DNA from: JACQAI01 sp035507915
GTDB taxonomy: Bacteria; Pseudomonadota; Alphaproteobacteria; Elsterales; Elsteraceae
Direction: 5' to 3'
Assembly (NCBI GenBank): GCA_035507915.1
Contig: DATJNS010000087.1
Coordinates: 1 to 29,661 of the forward strand
Length of the DNA: 29,661 nt
In this document: positions 9,954 to 17,003 of the stretch, piece after piece
Position numbering within the stretch: position 1 is the first letter of the stretch
Layout of the letters: each line of letters opens with the position of its first letter
The notes under the pieces: generated by a model
What the model was told of the DNA's origin: nothing
Database searches by the model: none
Seen by the model: only the letters and a program-made list of their open reading frames with translations
Made by a program: the position numbers and the translations under genes

Positions 9954-9958
9954 GGAGG
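9954..9958 (+). promoter_or_regulatory. Shine-Dalgarno GGAGG that decides a TTG start
   Basis: GGAGG lies nine bases before TTG at 9968. No ATG or GTG in this frame gives a sensible N-terminus. This site therefore sets the start of the cytochrome bc1 chaperone gene, and the longer upstream frame is rejected. Confidence 0.6.
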
Positions 9959-9967
9959 TTGCCGCTC

Positions 9968-10561
9968 TTGGCTTCGTGGTTTCGACGGTCGCCGGATGAC
10001 GCCGGCGCCATCCGGTTGTACGGCGCGCTGGTCGCGCAGGCGCGCGCGGCCGCGTTCTATCGCGACTACGGGGTGCCGGACAGCCTCGACGGCCGCTACG
10101 AGATGCTGGCGCTCCACATGGTCCTCGCGTTGCGCGGCCTGAAGCGGCAAGGCGAGCGCGACCGGGCATCGTCGCTCGCGCAGGCGCTGTTCGACGCGAT
10201 GTTCGCCGACATGGATCGCTCGCTGCGCGAGATCGGCGTCGGCGACCTGTCGGTCGGCCCGCGGGTCAAGGAAATGGCGCGCGGGCTCTATGGCCGAATC
10301 GCCGCGTACGAGGCCGGCATCGCGGATGACGGCGACGCGCTCGAGCAGGCGCTGGCGCGCAACGTCTATGGCACGGTGGCGGCGCCGCCGCGTCCGACCT
10401 TGGCCGCGCTCGCCGCCTATGTGCGCGCGGCCGCGGCGCGTCTCGACGCGGTGCCGGCGCGCGAGCTCGCCGCGGCGACGCTGCCGTGGCCCGTCATTCC
10501 GCCGCTCGAGGCGTCCGCCTCAGGTACACAGGCACCCGGCGCGGTGCCAGCGGTCGGTTAG
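9968..10561 (+). CDS. Ubiquinol-cytochrome c chaperone (CBP3/UQCC1 family)
   Basis: The 197-residue protein matches the family of Cbp3-like chaperones that help assemble cytochrome b into the bc1 complex. Recognisable segments are AIRLYGALVAQARAAAFYRDYGVPDSLDGRYEMLALHMVL near the N-terminus, ALFDAMFADMDRSLREIGVGDLSVGPRVKEMARGLYGRI in the middle and ALARNVYG towards the end. It starts with TTG at 9968 behind GGAGG. It is followed 10 bases later by the YceD gene, the common alphaproteobacterial order BamE / chaperone / YceD / rpmF. The last 20 residues are Ala/Pro-rich and probably disordered. Confidence 0.88.
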   Translation: MASWFRRSPDDAGAIRLYGALVAQARAAAFYRDYGVPDSLDGRYEMLALHMVLALRGLKRQGERDRASSLAQALFDAMFADMDRSLREIGVGDLSVGPRVKEMARGLYGRIAAYEAGIADDGDALEQALARNVYGTVAAPPRPTLAALAAYVRAAAARLDAVPARELAAATLPWPVIPPLEASASGTQAPGAVPAVG

Positions 10562-10571
10562 GCGCGCGCCC

Positions 10572-11129
10572 GTGTCGACCGCGTCCGACCTGCCGGAACT
10601 CTCGCGCGTCGTGTCGCTCGCGCGCATCCGCGACGGCTGGCTGGTCGAGACCGTGGTCGCCTCGGAGACCGAGTGCGCGGCGCTCGCCGCGCGCTTCGGG
10701 CTGGTCGCGCTGACCCGGCTCGAGGCGACCGTCCGGTTGCGCCGCGCGCGCGCCGGCCGCTACGTCGAGGTCGAGGCCGCGCTGACCGCCGCGGTCGTGC
10801 AGAGCTGCGTCGTCACGCTCGATCCGGTGCCTGCGGCGATCGACGAGCATTTCGCCCTGCTGTTCGGTCCGATCGGCGACGACGCGGCCGGGTCCGACGC
10901 GCCCGATGCGGGCAACGACCTGATCGTCGATCTCGACGCGCCCGAGCCGCTCGATGGCGACGACATGGATATCGGCGAGCTGATCGCCCAGCAGCTGTCG
11001 CTCGCGCTCGATCCCTATCCGCGCAGCGCCGAGGCCGAGGCTGCGGCGGCGGAGACCGCCGGCGGCGGCGCGCCGGAACCCGCCGAGAACCCGTTCGCCG
11101 TGCTGCTAAAGCGCGGGAAACCTCAATAA
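10572..11129 (+). CDS. YceD family (DUF177) protein
   Basis: This 185-residue protein has the DUF177 pattern: LARLRDGW-like start, TECAALAARFGLVALTRLEATVRL, then YVEVEAALTAAVVQSCVVTLDPVPAAIDEHFALLF with its conserved cysteine, and an acidic C-terminal half ending in ENPFAVLLKRGK. YceD proteins are usually found beside rpmF and have been linked to 23S ribosomal RNA accumulation. The GTG at 10572 is the first start that gives the family N-terminus and lies 10 bases after the preceding stop. The last codons are noticeably less GC-rich than the body. Confidence 0.85.
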   Translation: MSTASDLPELSRVVSLARIRDGWLVETVVASETECAALAARFGLVALTRLEATVRLRRARAGRYVEVEAALTAAVVQSCVVTLDPVPAAIDEHFALLFGPIGDDAAGSDAPDAGNDLIVDLDAPEPLDGDDMDIGELIAQQLSLALDPYPRSAEAEAAAAETAGGGAPEPAENPFAVLLKRGKPQ

Positions 11130-11141
11130 AATCGTAAGTTG

Positions 11142-11171
11142 CTTGCCGCGCCTCGCCTTTTTCGCTAAGTA
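11142..11171 (+). promoter_or_regulatory. Candidate promoter of rpmF
   Basis: CTTGCC at 11142-11147 and TAAGTA at 11166-11171 are separated by 18 bases. They sit in a clear AT-enriched gap between the YceD stop and rpmF. The -10 match is moderate. No other strong pair is visible in these 84 bases. Confidence 0.35.
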
Positions 11172-11213
11172 AGCGGGCCTTCCGCTCCCTCCCAGTCAGC
11201 CGAGTTTCCGACG

Positions 11214-11396
11214 ATGGCCGTTCCCAAGAAGAAGACCTCGAAATCGCGCCGCAACATGCGCCGCTCACACCATGCGTTGCGCAGCGCCGCCTACGCCGAA
11301 TGTTCGAACTGCGGCGAGCTGAAGCGGCCGCATCACGTCTGCGCGGCATGCGGCCATTATGACGGCCGCGAGGTGGTGGCGCGCGCCGAGGCCTGA
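11214..11396 (+). CDS. rpmF: 50S ribosomal protein L32 (zinc-ribbon form)
   Basis: A 60-residue basic protein starting MAVPKKKTSKSRRNMRR, the hallmark of L32. It retains both cysteine pairs of the zinc ribbon (CSNC at about 31-34 and CAAC at about 47-50), so it is the zinc-binding version rather than the cysteine-free paralogue used under zinc starvation. L32 is a component of the large ribosomal subunit. It is preceded by its own probable promoter and followed 33 bases later by plsX, the usual order linking ribosome and phospholipid genes. Confidence 0.97.
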   Translation: MAVPKKKTSKSRRNMRRSHHALRSAAYAECSNCGELKRPHHVCAACGHYDGREVVARAEA

Positions 11397-11429
11397 TCGG
11401 CGACGGATGAGGAGGCGGGACCCGCCGCG

Positions 11430-12479
11430 GTGAGCGCCCGACTGACGATCGCCCTCGACGTGATGGGCGGCGACCGCGCGCCCGACATCGTGCTCAAGGG
11501 CGCCAACATCGCCCGCGAGCGCTTCCCCAACACCGAGTACCTGCTGTTCGGCGTCGAGCCGAAGATCAATCGCCTGCTCGATCGTCTGCCGCGCCTGCGC
11601 AAGGTCGCGACCGTCCATCACACCGACGACGTGGTGAGCAACGACACCAAGCCGTCGGTTGCGCTGCGCACCAACCGGCGCTCGAGCATGGCGCTGGCGA
11701 TCGCCGCGGTCGCCGAGGGCCGCGCCGCCGCCGCCGTGTCGGCCGGCAACACCGGCGCCTTGATGGCGATGGCGAAGCTCGCGCTGCGCACCCTGCCCGG
11801 GATCGATCGTCCGGCGATCGCATCGTTCTTCCCGACCGTCAAGGGCGAGAGCGTGATGCTCGATCTCGGCGCCAACGTCGAATGCGGCGCCGACAACCTG
11901 GTGCAGTTCGCCATCATGGGCGACGTGTTCGCGCGCACCGTGCTCGGCCTGATGAGCCCGACCATCGGCCTGCTCAACATCGGCGCCGAGGATCTCAAGG
12001 GCCACGAGGAGCTGCGCGAGGCCGCGACGGCGCTGCGCGGCAGCCTGCTGGCGCCGCAGTTCCGCGGCTTCATCGAGGGCAACGACATCGCCGAGGGCAC
12101 CGTCGACGTGATGGTGACCGACGGTTTCACGGGCAACATCGCGCTCAAGACCGCCGAAGGCACGGCGCGCCTGCTCACCCATTTCCTGCGCGAGTCGTTC
12201 CGCCACTCGATGCTCGCCAAGCTGGGCTACATCTTCGCGCGGCCGGCGATCGTCAAGTTCCGCGGCCGCGTCGATCCGCGGCGCTACAACGGCGCGATCT
12301 TCCTCGGCCTCAACGGCATCGCGGTGAAGAGCCACGGCTCGACCGACGCGCTCGGCTTCGCCAACGCGATCGGCGTCGCGGTCGACATGGCGATCCACGG
12401 CTTCATCGAGAAGATCAAGGCCGAGCTCGGCGCCTTCCAGGTCGCGACCCAGCCCAAGCCCGAGGCGGCGGTCGGATGA
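11430..12479 (+). CDS. plsX: Phosphate acyltransferase PlsX
   Basis: PlsX converts acyl-ACP and phosphate to acyl-phosphate, the donor for the first acylation of glycerol 3-phosphate in phospholipid synthesis. The 349-residue sequence opens with TIALDVMGGDRAPDIVLKGA and includes AVSAGNTGALMAMAKLAL, SVMLDLGANVEC, NIGAEDLKGHEELREA, VMVTDGFTGNIALKT and FLGLNGIAVKSHGSTDA, all family signatures. The GTG start follows a strong GAGGAGG by about 15 bases. The stop overlaps the fabH start as ATGA, indicating coupled translation. Confidence 0.96.
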   Translation: MSARLTIALDVMGGDRAPDIVLKGANIARERFPNTEYLLFGVEPKINRLLDRLPRLRKVATVHHTDDVVSNDTKPSVALRTNRRSSMALAIAAVAEGRAAAAVSAGNTGALMAMAKLALRTLPGIDRPAIASFFPTVKGESVMLDLGANVECGADNLVQFAIMGDVFARTVLGLMSPTIGLLNIGAEDLKGHEELREAATALRGSLLAPQFRGFIEGNDIAEGTVDVMVTDGFTGNIALKTAEGTARLLTHFLRESFRHSMLAKLGYIFARPAIVKFRGRVDPRRYNGAIFLGLNGIAVKSHGSTDALGFANAIGVAVDMAIHGFIEKIKAELGAFQVATQPKPEAAVG

Positions 12480-13450
12480 CCTTGCGCGCCCGGCTGGTCG
12501 GCTGCGGCAGCCATCTGCCGCACCGCATCGTCACCAATGAAGAGCTCGCCCAGCGGCTCGACACGTCGGACGATTGGATCGTGCAGCGCACCGGCATCCG
12601 CCAGCGCCACATCGCGGCGCCCGGCGAATGCACCTCCGACCTCGCCGAGGCGGCGGCGCGCGAGGCGCTCGGGCGCGCCGGCCTCAAGCCGAGCGAGCTC
12701 GACCTGATCGTGCTGGCGACCGCGACGCCCGACAACACCTTCCCGGCGACCGCCACCAAGGTGCAGGCGCGCCTCGGCATGACGAGCGGTTTCGCCTTCG
12801 ACGTCCAGGCGGTGTGCACCGGGTTCGTCTACGCGCTGGCGATCGCCAACAATTTCCTGATCACCGGCCAGGCGCGCAGCGCCCTGGTGATCGGCGCCGA
12901 GACGTTCAGCCGCATCCTCGACTGGGAGGACCGCTCGACCTGCGTCCTGTTCGGCGACGGCGCAGGCGCGGTGGTGCTGCGCGCCGAGCGCGGGCAGGGG
13001 ACGGTCGAGGATCACGGCATTCTCTCGACCCACCTGCATGCCGACGGCCGCGACTATACCAAGCTGTGGGTCGACGGCGGGCCGTCGACCACGCGCACCA
13101 CCGGGCTGCTGCGCATGGAGGGCCGCGAGGTGTTCCGCAGCGCGGTCGGCCGGCTCGCCGAGGTGGTCGGCGAGGCGCTCGACGCCAACCGGCTGACCCC
13201 GGACCAGATCGACTGGCTGGTGCCCCACCAGGCCAACCGCCGGATCATCGACGCCACCGCCAAGAAGCTGAACATGTCGCCCGACCGGGTGATCATGACG
13301 GTCGACCGGCACGCCAATACCTCCGCCGCGTCGATCCCCCTGGCGCTCGCCGAGGGGGTGGGGGACGGGCGCATCCGCGCCGGCCAGCTGGTCCTGATGG
13401 AGGCCATGGGCGGCGGTTTCACCTGGGGCTCGGCGCTGGTCCGGGTGTGA
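12476..13450 (+). CDS. fabH: 3-oxoacyl-ACP synthase III
   Basis: FabH starts fatty-acid synthesis by condensing acetyl-CoA with malonyl-ACP. The 324-residue protein has the catalytic triad C114 (in DVQAVCTGF), H251 (in VPHQANRRI) and N281 (in HANTSAASIP), together with LFGDGAGAVVL and the GGGFTWGSALVRV C-terminus. Its ATG overlaps the plsX stop. Length and motifs are fully typical. Confidence 0.97.
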   Translation: MTLRARLVGCGSHLPHRIVTNEELAQRLDTSDDWIVQRTGIRQRHIAAPGECTSDLAEAAAREALGRAGLKPSELDLIVLATATPDNTFPATATKVQARLGMTSGFAFDVQAVCTGFVYALAIANNFLITGQARSALVIGAETFSRILDWEDRSTCVLFGDGAGAVVLRAERGQGTVEDHGILSTHLHADGRDYTKLWVDGGPSTTRTTGLLRMEGREVFRSAVGRLAEVVGEALDANRLTPDQIDWLVPHQANRRIIDATAKKLNMSPDRVIMTVDRHANTSAASIPLALAEGVGDGRIRAGQLVLMEAMGGGFTWGSALVRV

Positions 13451-13602
13451 CCCCCGGCGGGCTTTCCGGCGCCGACCCAATCGGTCGCGGGTCGGGTTGC
13501 CGGAATGTCCCATAGATTGCTGTAACGTCGTTAGCCATCCCTTTGTAATTGACGCATTTCACCGCGCCAGCTACCGTGGTTTCTCAACTGCGGGAGGGTG
13601 GC

Positions 13603-13932
13603 ATGTCCGATAGCACGGTCACGCGCGCCCAATTGGGCGAGGCGGTGTACCAGGAGGTCGGCCTGTCGCGGAACGAGTCGGCGGACTTGGTCGAGACGGT
13701 GCTGCGCGAGATCTCGGACGCGCTCGCCCGCGGCGAGATGGTCAAGATCTCGTCGTTCGGCAGCTTCTCGGTGCGCCGCAAGGGCCGGCGCATCGGGCGC
13801 AACCCCAAGACCGGCGAGGAGGTTCCGATCCTGCCGCGTCAGGTCCTGGTGTTCCGGCCGTCGCACGTGCTCAAGAACCGCATCAATCACGGGTTGGGCG
13901 AGCTCGAGCCGCACGAGGGTGAGCCCGGATGA
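13603..13932 (+). CDS. ihfA: Integration host factor alpha subunit
   Basis: This 109-residue DNA-bending protein belongs to the HU/IHF family. It shows TVTRAQLGEAVYQEVGLSRNESADLVETVL, then the core VKISSFGSFSVRRKGRRIGRNPKTGEEVPI that carries the DNA-intercalating proline arm, then LVFRPSHVLKNRIN. IHF acts in recombination, replication and promoter architecture as a heterodimer with IhfB. The ATG at 13603 follows GGGAGGG by a few bases; the longer frame from 13549 lacks a family N-terminus. The stop overlaps the next start (ATGA). The 150-base gap upstream is AT-enriched near 13511-13560 and probably holds the promoter. Confidence 0.95.
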   Translation: MSDSTVTRAQLGEAVYQEVGLSRNESADLVETVLREISDALARGEMVKISSFGSFSVRRKGRRIGRNPKTGEEVPILPRQVLVFRPSHVLKNRINHGLGELEPHEGEPG

Positions 13933-14438
13933 GTCCGCAGCAGCAGTCGCCGGCGCCGCTCGGCGACGACGCGGCCGAGGTCGCCGGCCGACGCGCCGGC
14001 AAGTCGGCCGCGGCGTTCCGCACCATCAGCGAGGTTGCGGCCGATCTCGACGTGCCGCCCCACGTGCTGCGCTTCTGGGAGAGCAAGTTCTCCCAGATCA
14101 AACCGCTGAAGCGCGGCGGCGGCCGGCGGTATTACCGGCCCGAGGACATCGAGCTGCTGCGCCGGATCCGCACCTTGCTCTATCGCGACGGTTACACGAT
14201 CAAGGGTGTCCAGAAGCTGCTGCGCTCGCCCGGCGTGCGCGCGATGCCCGTCGACGAGGCGGCAGTCGACGCTGCCGCCGCGCCCGAGGCGTCGACGGCC
14301 GCGCCGAGCCCGGCGGTTGCCGCGGCCGCCGAGCCGGCCGCCGGCCCCGTGCTCGATGCCGAGCGCCGGGCCGCCGTCGAGGCGGCGATCGACGAGCTCT
14401 CCGAGCTGCGCAAGTGGCTCGCCAAGCGGGTCGGCTGA
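13929..14438 (+). CDS. MerR-family transcriptional regulator
   Basis: A 169-residue protein with a MerR-type winged helix-turn-helix at about residues 31-100 (FRTISEVAADLDVPPHVLRFWE, then GGGRRYYRPEDIELLRRIRTLLYRDGYTIKGVQ). The rest is an Ala/Pro-rich linker and a short C-terminal helix. It lacks the metal-binding cysteines of MerR itself and has no visible effector domain. Coupling to ihfA by an ATGA overlap is a conserved alphaproteobacterial arrangement; targets are unknown. Confidence 0.88.
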   Translation: MSPQQQSPAPLGDDAAEVAGRRAGKSAAAFRTISEVAADLDVPPHVLRFWESKFSQIKPLKRGGGRRYYRPEDIELLRRIRTLLYRDGYTIKGVQKLLRSPGVRAMPVDEAAVDAAAAPEASTAAPSPAVAAAAEPAAGPVLDAERRAAVEAAIDELSELRKWLAKRVG

Positions 14439-14493
14439 CGCCGGTCTGCGCGTTGCCACGGCGCGGGCCGCCGGCCTATAGTCCGGCCAAGGT

Positions 14494-14570
14494 CGGAGCG
14501 TAGCGCAGCCTGGTAGCGCATCAGACTGGGGGTCTGGGGGTCGCAGGTTCGAATCCTGTCGCTCCGACCA
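14494..14570 (+). tRNA. tRNA-Pro (anticodon GGG)
   Basis: The acceptor stem CGGAGCG/CGCTCCG pairs perfectly. The D stem is GCGC/GCGC, the anticodon stem TCAGA/TCTGG has one wobble pair, and the loop CTGGGGG gives anticodon GGG for the proline codon CCC. The T arm GCAGG-TTCGAAT-CCTGT is standard and CCA is encoded at 14568-14570. Total length is 77 bases. The gene sits exactly at the border between conserved core genes and the accessory region, so it is a plausible island attachment point. Confidence 0.97.
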
Positions 14571-14604
14571 TTTCAACCAAAGACTTGGCGAGAGTTTCGA
14601 CGTC

Positions 14605-14620
14605 GACAGCTTCGGCTGTC
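14605..14620 (+). terminator. UUCG hairpin downstream of tRNA-Pro
   Basis: GACAGC-TTCG-GCTGTC forms a perfect six-pair stem with a stable UUCG loop, 35 bases after the tRNA. No T run follows, so it may be a processing or rho-dependent end. It is followed by an 11-base direct repeat TGTCTGGGACT (14617-14627 and 14630-14640). Confidence 0.4.
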
Positions 14621-14670
14621 TGGGACTCTTGTCTGGGACTTTCGGCCTTTCGGCCGGCACCTAAGCAGTT

Positions 14671-14905
14671 CGGCGGGCGGCGCCGCGCTCGTCCCAGCCG
14701 CGCGTCGCGAGCACGATGCGGACGACCGACAGCATCACGGGCACCTCGATCTGCACACCGACGACGGTGGCCAGCGCAGCGCCCGATTGGAAGCCGGACC
14801 GCCAGCTCGAAGAAATTGCTGGCGCCGATCAGCACCGATGGCGGGCGACGCAGAACTCGATGCCGAAGCGGTGGTTCAGCCGAGATCGGCACGGCGTCTC
14901 TTGAT
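14671..14905 (-). pseudogene. Decayed 3' fragment of an acr3 arsenite permease gene
   Basis: The minus strand matches the 3' end of the intact acr3 gene (19604-19880 region) almost base for base over its first 125 or so positions. It has lost about 23 bases after 14797 (inside FGFQSGAALAT coding) and a further stretch near 14880, so no permease frame survives. Here the permease ends RGAARRTA followed by TAG at 14662-14664, which may be the ancestral C-terminus. The intact copy departs from it exactly where a copper-chaperone fragment begins. It lies about 100 bases from tRNA-Pro. This is a relic of a duplicated or recombined arsenic cluster. Confidence 0.8.
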
Positions 14906-15067
14906 CTGGGGTTGCGCTCTACATCGTGGTGGGTATCGCACTCGACCCGGGGACATCGTTGACGGTGATCGGGGGCATCGGTGACGCCACATTCTTGCAT
15001 CGAAGATGAGCCCCGACGAAGACTCGGTAGTGGCCGTCGACGTCGGGCGGCCGAAAGGAGAGGCACG
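14906..15067. other. Non-coding gap upstream of the c-type cytochrome gene
   Basis: No frame with recognisable protein features crosses this stretch. The only clear signal is the strong ribosome site GAAAGGAGAGG just before the cytochrome ATG. With the pseudogene to its left, about 500 bases between the tRNA and the cytochrome gene lack an intact gene. Confidence 0.5.
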
Positions 15068-15547
15068 ATGAGGCGATATCGTACGTCGATGGTCATCTTG
15101 GCCTGCCTTGCCGCCCTGGCGGCGGTCGTCGCGCCGACCAGGGCGGCATCACCGCCAGCCTGGCATCCCGGTTTGGGCGATCTCATGACGATGGCGGTGC
15201 AACCGCGGCACATCAAGCTGGCTGCGGCGGGGCGCGAGAAGAACTGGATCTATGCGGCCTACGAGCTCGGTGAGATCAAGGAGGCCTTCGACGATGTCGC
15301 GCGCAGCGTGCCGGTCTGGGAATCAATGCCGATCGCCACGATGATACGATCGCTGACCAAGGCACCCCTGGTGGCTCTCGGCGAGGCGATCAAATCCGCC
15401 GACCCGAGCCGGTTCGAGGCGGCCTATGGGAAGCTGACCGACGCGTGCAACAGCTGCCACCAAGCCGCCAATCACGGCATGATTGTTATTCGCGTCCCCG
15501 ACACGGTGCCGTTTTCAGACCAGGATTTCCGCCCGCCCGCCCGCTGA
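15068..15547 (+). CDS. Exported mono-haem c-type cytochrome
   Basis: The 159-residue precursor has a signal peptide (MRRYRTS then a hydrophobic run, cleavage likely after APTRA near residue 26). One haem c motif, CNSCH at 127-131, lies close to the C-terminus. The body before it is mostly helical with MTMAVQPRHIKLAAAGREKNW and ELGEIKEAFDDVA. A C-terminal haem site after a helical body recalls class II cytochromes (cytochrome c'), but the sequence is not a clear member. It is periplasmic. The ATG is chosen for its AGGAGAGG site and the signal peptide; the frame continues upstream to 14981 without features. Redox partner unknown. Confidence 0.8.
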   Translation: MRRYRTSMVILACLAALAAVVAPTRAASPPAWHPGLGDLMTMAVQPRHIKLAAAGREKNWIYAAYELGEIKEAFDDVARSVPVWESMPIATMIRSLTKAPLVALGEAIKSADPSRFEAAYGKLTDACNSCHQAANHGMIVIRVPDTVPFSDQDFRPPAR

Positions 15548-15569
15548 CGCGCGCGCTGCGGGGGCGTCG

Positions 15570-15592
15570 GGCCGCCGATCACGGGGGCGGCC
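15570..15592. terminator. Possible shared terminator hairpin
   Basis: GGCCGCC and GGCGGCC form a seven-pair GC stem around a nine-base loop, in the 138-base gap between two converging genes. There is no T run on either side, so this is only a candidate. Confidence 0.3.
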
Positions 15593-15685
15593 GCGCGGCG
15601 ACGGGCTGGCTCCAGCGCCGCGGCGGTCAACTCCCTGTGAAACGGGGTCGAACCATCGAAAGCCGACGCGGAGTCGGGAGGCGCG

Positions 15686-16099
15686 TCAGGGGCGCGCCAC
15701 GTGCCACGCGCCGTTGAGGAAGCCGTCTCCCGTCGTGTCGCCCGGCTTCTGGTCCTTCGACCAGGCGTAGAGCGGCTTGCCGGCATAGGCCCACTGCTTG
15801 GTGCCGTCGTCGCGGCCGACGACCGACCATTTGCCCATCGGCTTCGCATCGGCCATCGCCATCAAGGGCGGCCAGTTCTTCGCGCAGGGCCCGTTGCAGG
15901 CGGACTTCCCGCCCGCGTCGTGATCGAACGTATACAAGGTCATGCCCTTCGCGTCGGTCAGCATCGAACCACCGGAGCCTTGTGCGACCTTGGCGGGCTC
16001 CGCCATCGACATCTGGCTCCAGGCGCTTTGCTGGGATGCACCGACCACGGTCGCAATTGCGATGACGGCGGCGCAGATATGGATGCCATGTTGACGCAT
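15686..16099 (-). CDS. Secreted COG4315-type protein (YxFxxD repeats)
   Basis: A 137-residue exported protein. The signal peptide is residues 1 to about 28 (HIC then an AVIAIATVVGA core). The mature part has two copies of the family pattern: LTDAKGMTLYTFDHD at 47-61 and YAGKPLYAWSKDQKPGD at 105-121, with CNGPCAKNWPPL between (C68 and C72 may form a disulphide). This family, usually annotated as lipoproteins with a Yx(FWY)xxD motif, has no firm biochemical role. The cysteine at residue 9 is not a convincing lipobox. The ATG follows GGGGGAACGAA. It converges with the cytochrome gene. Confidence 0.85.
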   Translation of the reverse strand: MRQHGIHICAAVIAIATVVGASQQSAWSQMSMAEPAKVAQGSGGSMLTDAKGMTLYTFDHDAGGKSACNGPCAKNWPPLMAMADAKPMGKWSVVGRDDGTKQWAYAGKPLYAWSKDQKPGDTTGDGFLNGAWHVARP

Positions 16100-16149
16100 T
16101 TCGTTCCCCCGATTCTCCCTGGTGCGGTGGAACGATCGACCGACGGCAT

Positions 16150-16455
16150 CTATTCCGTCGATCGCCGAAACGATGCCGCGCGAGCGTGGCCGCACGAACA
16201 TCCGACGGGGCCCGCGATGAATCGCAGCGCAGTCGTGCGTCGGATCTCGACTCCGTCCCACGCATGTACGATGTCTGGTCGCCCGAAGATGTAGGCCAGG
16301 AAGGCCCTCTCTAGCAGCACCGGCTGGTCGGCGAACGCGACGAAAGCCCATCGCCACGCGGCCAGATTGGGCCCGAGCAGCAGCAAGTAGGTCAGGAGAA
16401 GTTTCGCCTTCATCCGCGACGGCCAATCGTTCAACGGATTGGCAAGCGCTGCCAT
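16150..16455 (-). CDS. Small membrane protein coupled to nikR
   Basis: A 101-residue protein whose ATG shares one base with the nikR stop (TGATG), so it is probably translated by coupling. It has two hydrophobic segments, about residues 17-33 (KLLLTYLLLLGPNLAAW) and about 36-55, with aromatic-rich loops (WRWAFVAFADQP, AFLAYIFGRPDIVHAWDG). The C-terminal third is Arg-rich with a CSCGH motif and may be poorly conserved. I do not recognise the family. The tie to nikR suggests a nickel-linked role, which is inference only. Confidence 0.5.
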   Translation of the reverse strand: MAALANPLNDWPSRMKAKLLLTYLLLLGPNLAAWRWAFVAFADQPVLLERAFLAYIFGRPDIVHAWDGVEIRRTTALRFIAGPVGCSCGHARAASFRRSTE

Positions 16456-16925
16456 CAGACTTCGCGAACGTGGGTGTGCAGGTGTCGGCGGCCACGTTCG
16501 GCGCCATGGGGATGGCGCTCTGTCTGCAGCGCGACCGGAATGGCAACCAGGCTTCCATGACGTACGCCGCGCTGGGCGATCACGTGCTCCGCGAAGCCTC
16601 GGATGTCTCGCATGCCGCCGCGCAGCACCGCGACCTCCAGGCAGCTCTTGTGGTCGAGATGCACGTGCATCGTGGCCAGCGAGAGGTCGTGATGGTCGTG
16701 AAATGAGCGCGTCAACCGCTTCGCCAAGTCCCGGCCTTCGTGATCATACACGTAGACCAGCGCGGCAACGCCGGACTGCTGGTTCGAGGGCTCGCTCTGC
16801 TGGGTCAGTCCGGCGCGCGTGAGGTCGCGGATCGCCTCCGAGCGGTTCTGGTAGCCGCGCTCCGCGACGACCCGGTCGACCCCCGCCAGCAACTCGTCAT
16901 CGATCGTGATGGTTATGCGTTGCAT
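16455..16925 (-). CDS. nikR: Nickel-responsive repressor NikR
   Basis: NikR is a ribbon-helix-helix repressor with a nickel-binding ACT-like domain. The N-terminal DNA-binding arm is RITITIDDELLAGVDRVVAERGYQNRSEAIRDL. The C-terminal domain has all four nickel ligands at the same numbering as the E. coli protein: H76, H87, H89 and C95. It also has VIAQRGVRHG near the end. At 156 residues it is some 20 longer than usual because of a His/Arg-rich tail (HPHGAERGRRHLHTHVREV). It is divergent from a TonB-dependent receptor, with a NikR operator between them, so it likely controls both directions. Confidence 0.95.
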   Translation of the reverse strand: MQRITITIDDELLAGVDRVVAERGYQNRSEAIRDLTRAGLTQQSEPSNQQSGVAALVYVYDHEGRDLAKRLTRSFHDHHDLSLATMHVHLDHKSCLEVAVLRGGMRDIRGFAEHVIAQRGVRHGSLVAIPVALQTERHPHGAERGRRHLHTHVREV

Positions 16926-16943
16926 CCCGGTACCCTCGCACTA

Positions 16944-16971
16944 GTATGATGATTGCATAGAAACGTCATAC
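16944..16971. promoter_or_regulatory. NikR operator
   Basis: GTATGA at 16944-16949 and TCATAC at 16966-16971 are separated by exactly 16 bases. This equals the consensus GTATGA-N16-TCATAC recognised by the E. coli NikR tetramer, with no mismatch in either half. It lies between the nikR start (16925) and the receptor start (17004). Nickel-bound NikR here would be expected to block receptor transcription and possibly its own. Confidence 0.93.
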
Positions 16972-17003
16972 TCACCATCGCCGTCGATGCCCTGCCGAGC
17001 CGA

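Noticed and set aside
13451..13480. Intrinsic terminator after fabH
   Set aside because: GC-rich bases can pair weakly, but there is no long stem or T run.
14585..14984. Plus-strand open frames over the region after tRNA-Pro
   Set aside because: They are antisense readings of the acr3 remnant and match no protein pattern.
14981..15067. Upstream extension of the cytochrome gene
   Set aside because: The added residues precede a good signal peptide and a strong Shine-Dalgarno at the 15068 ATG.
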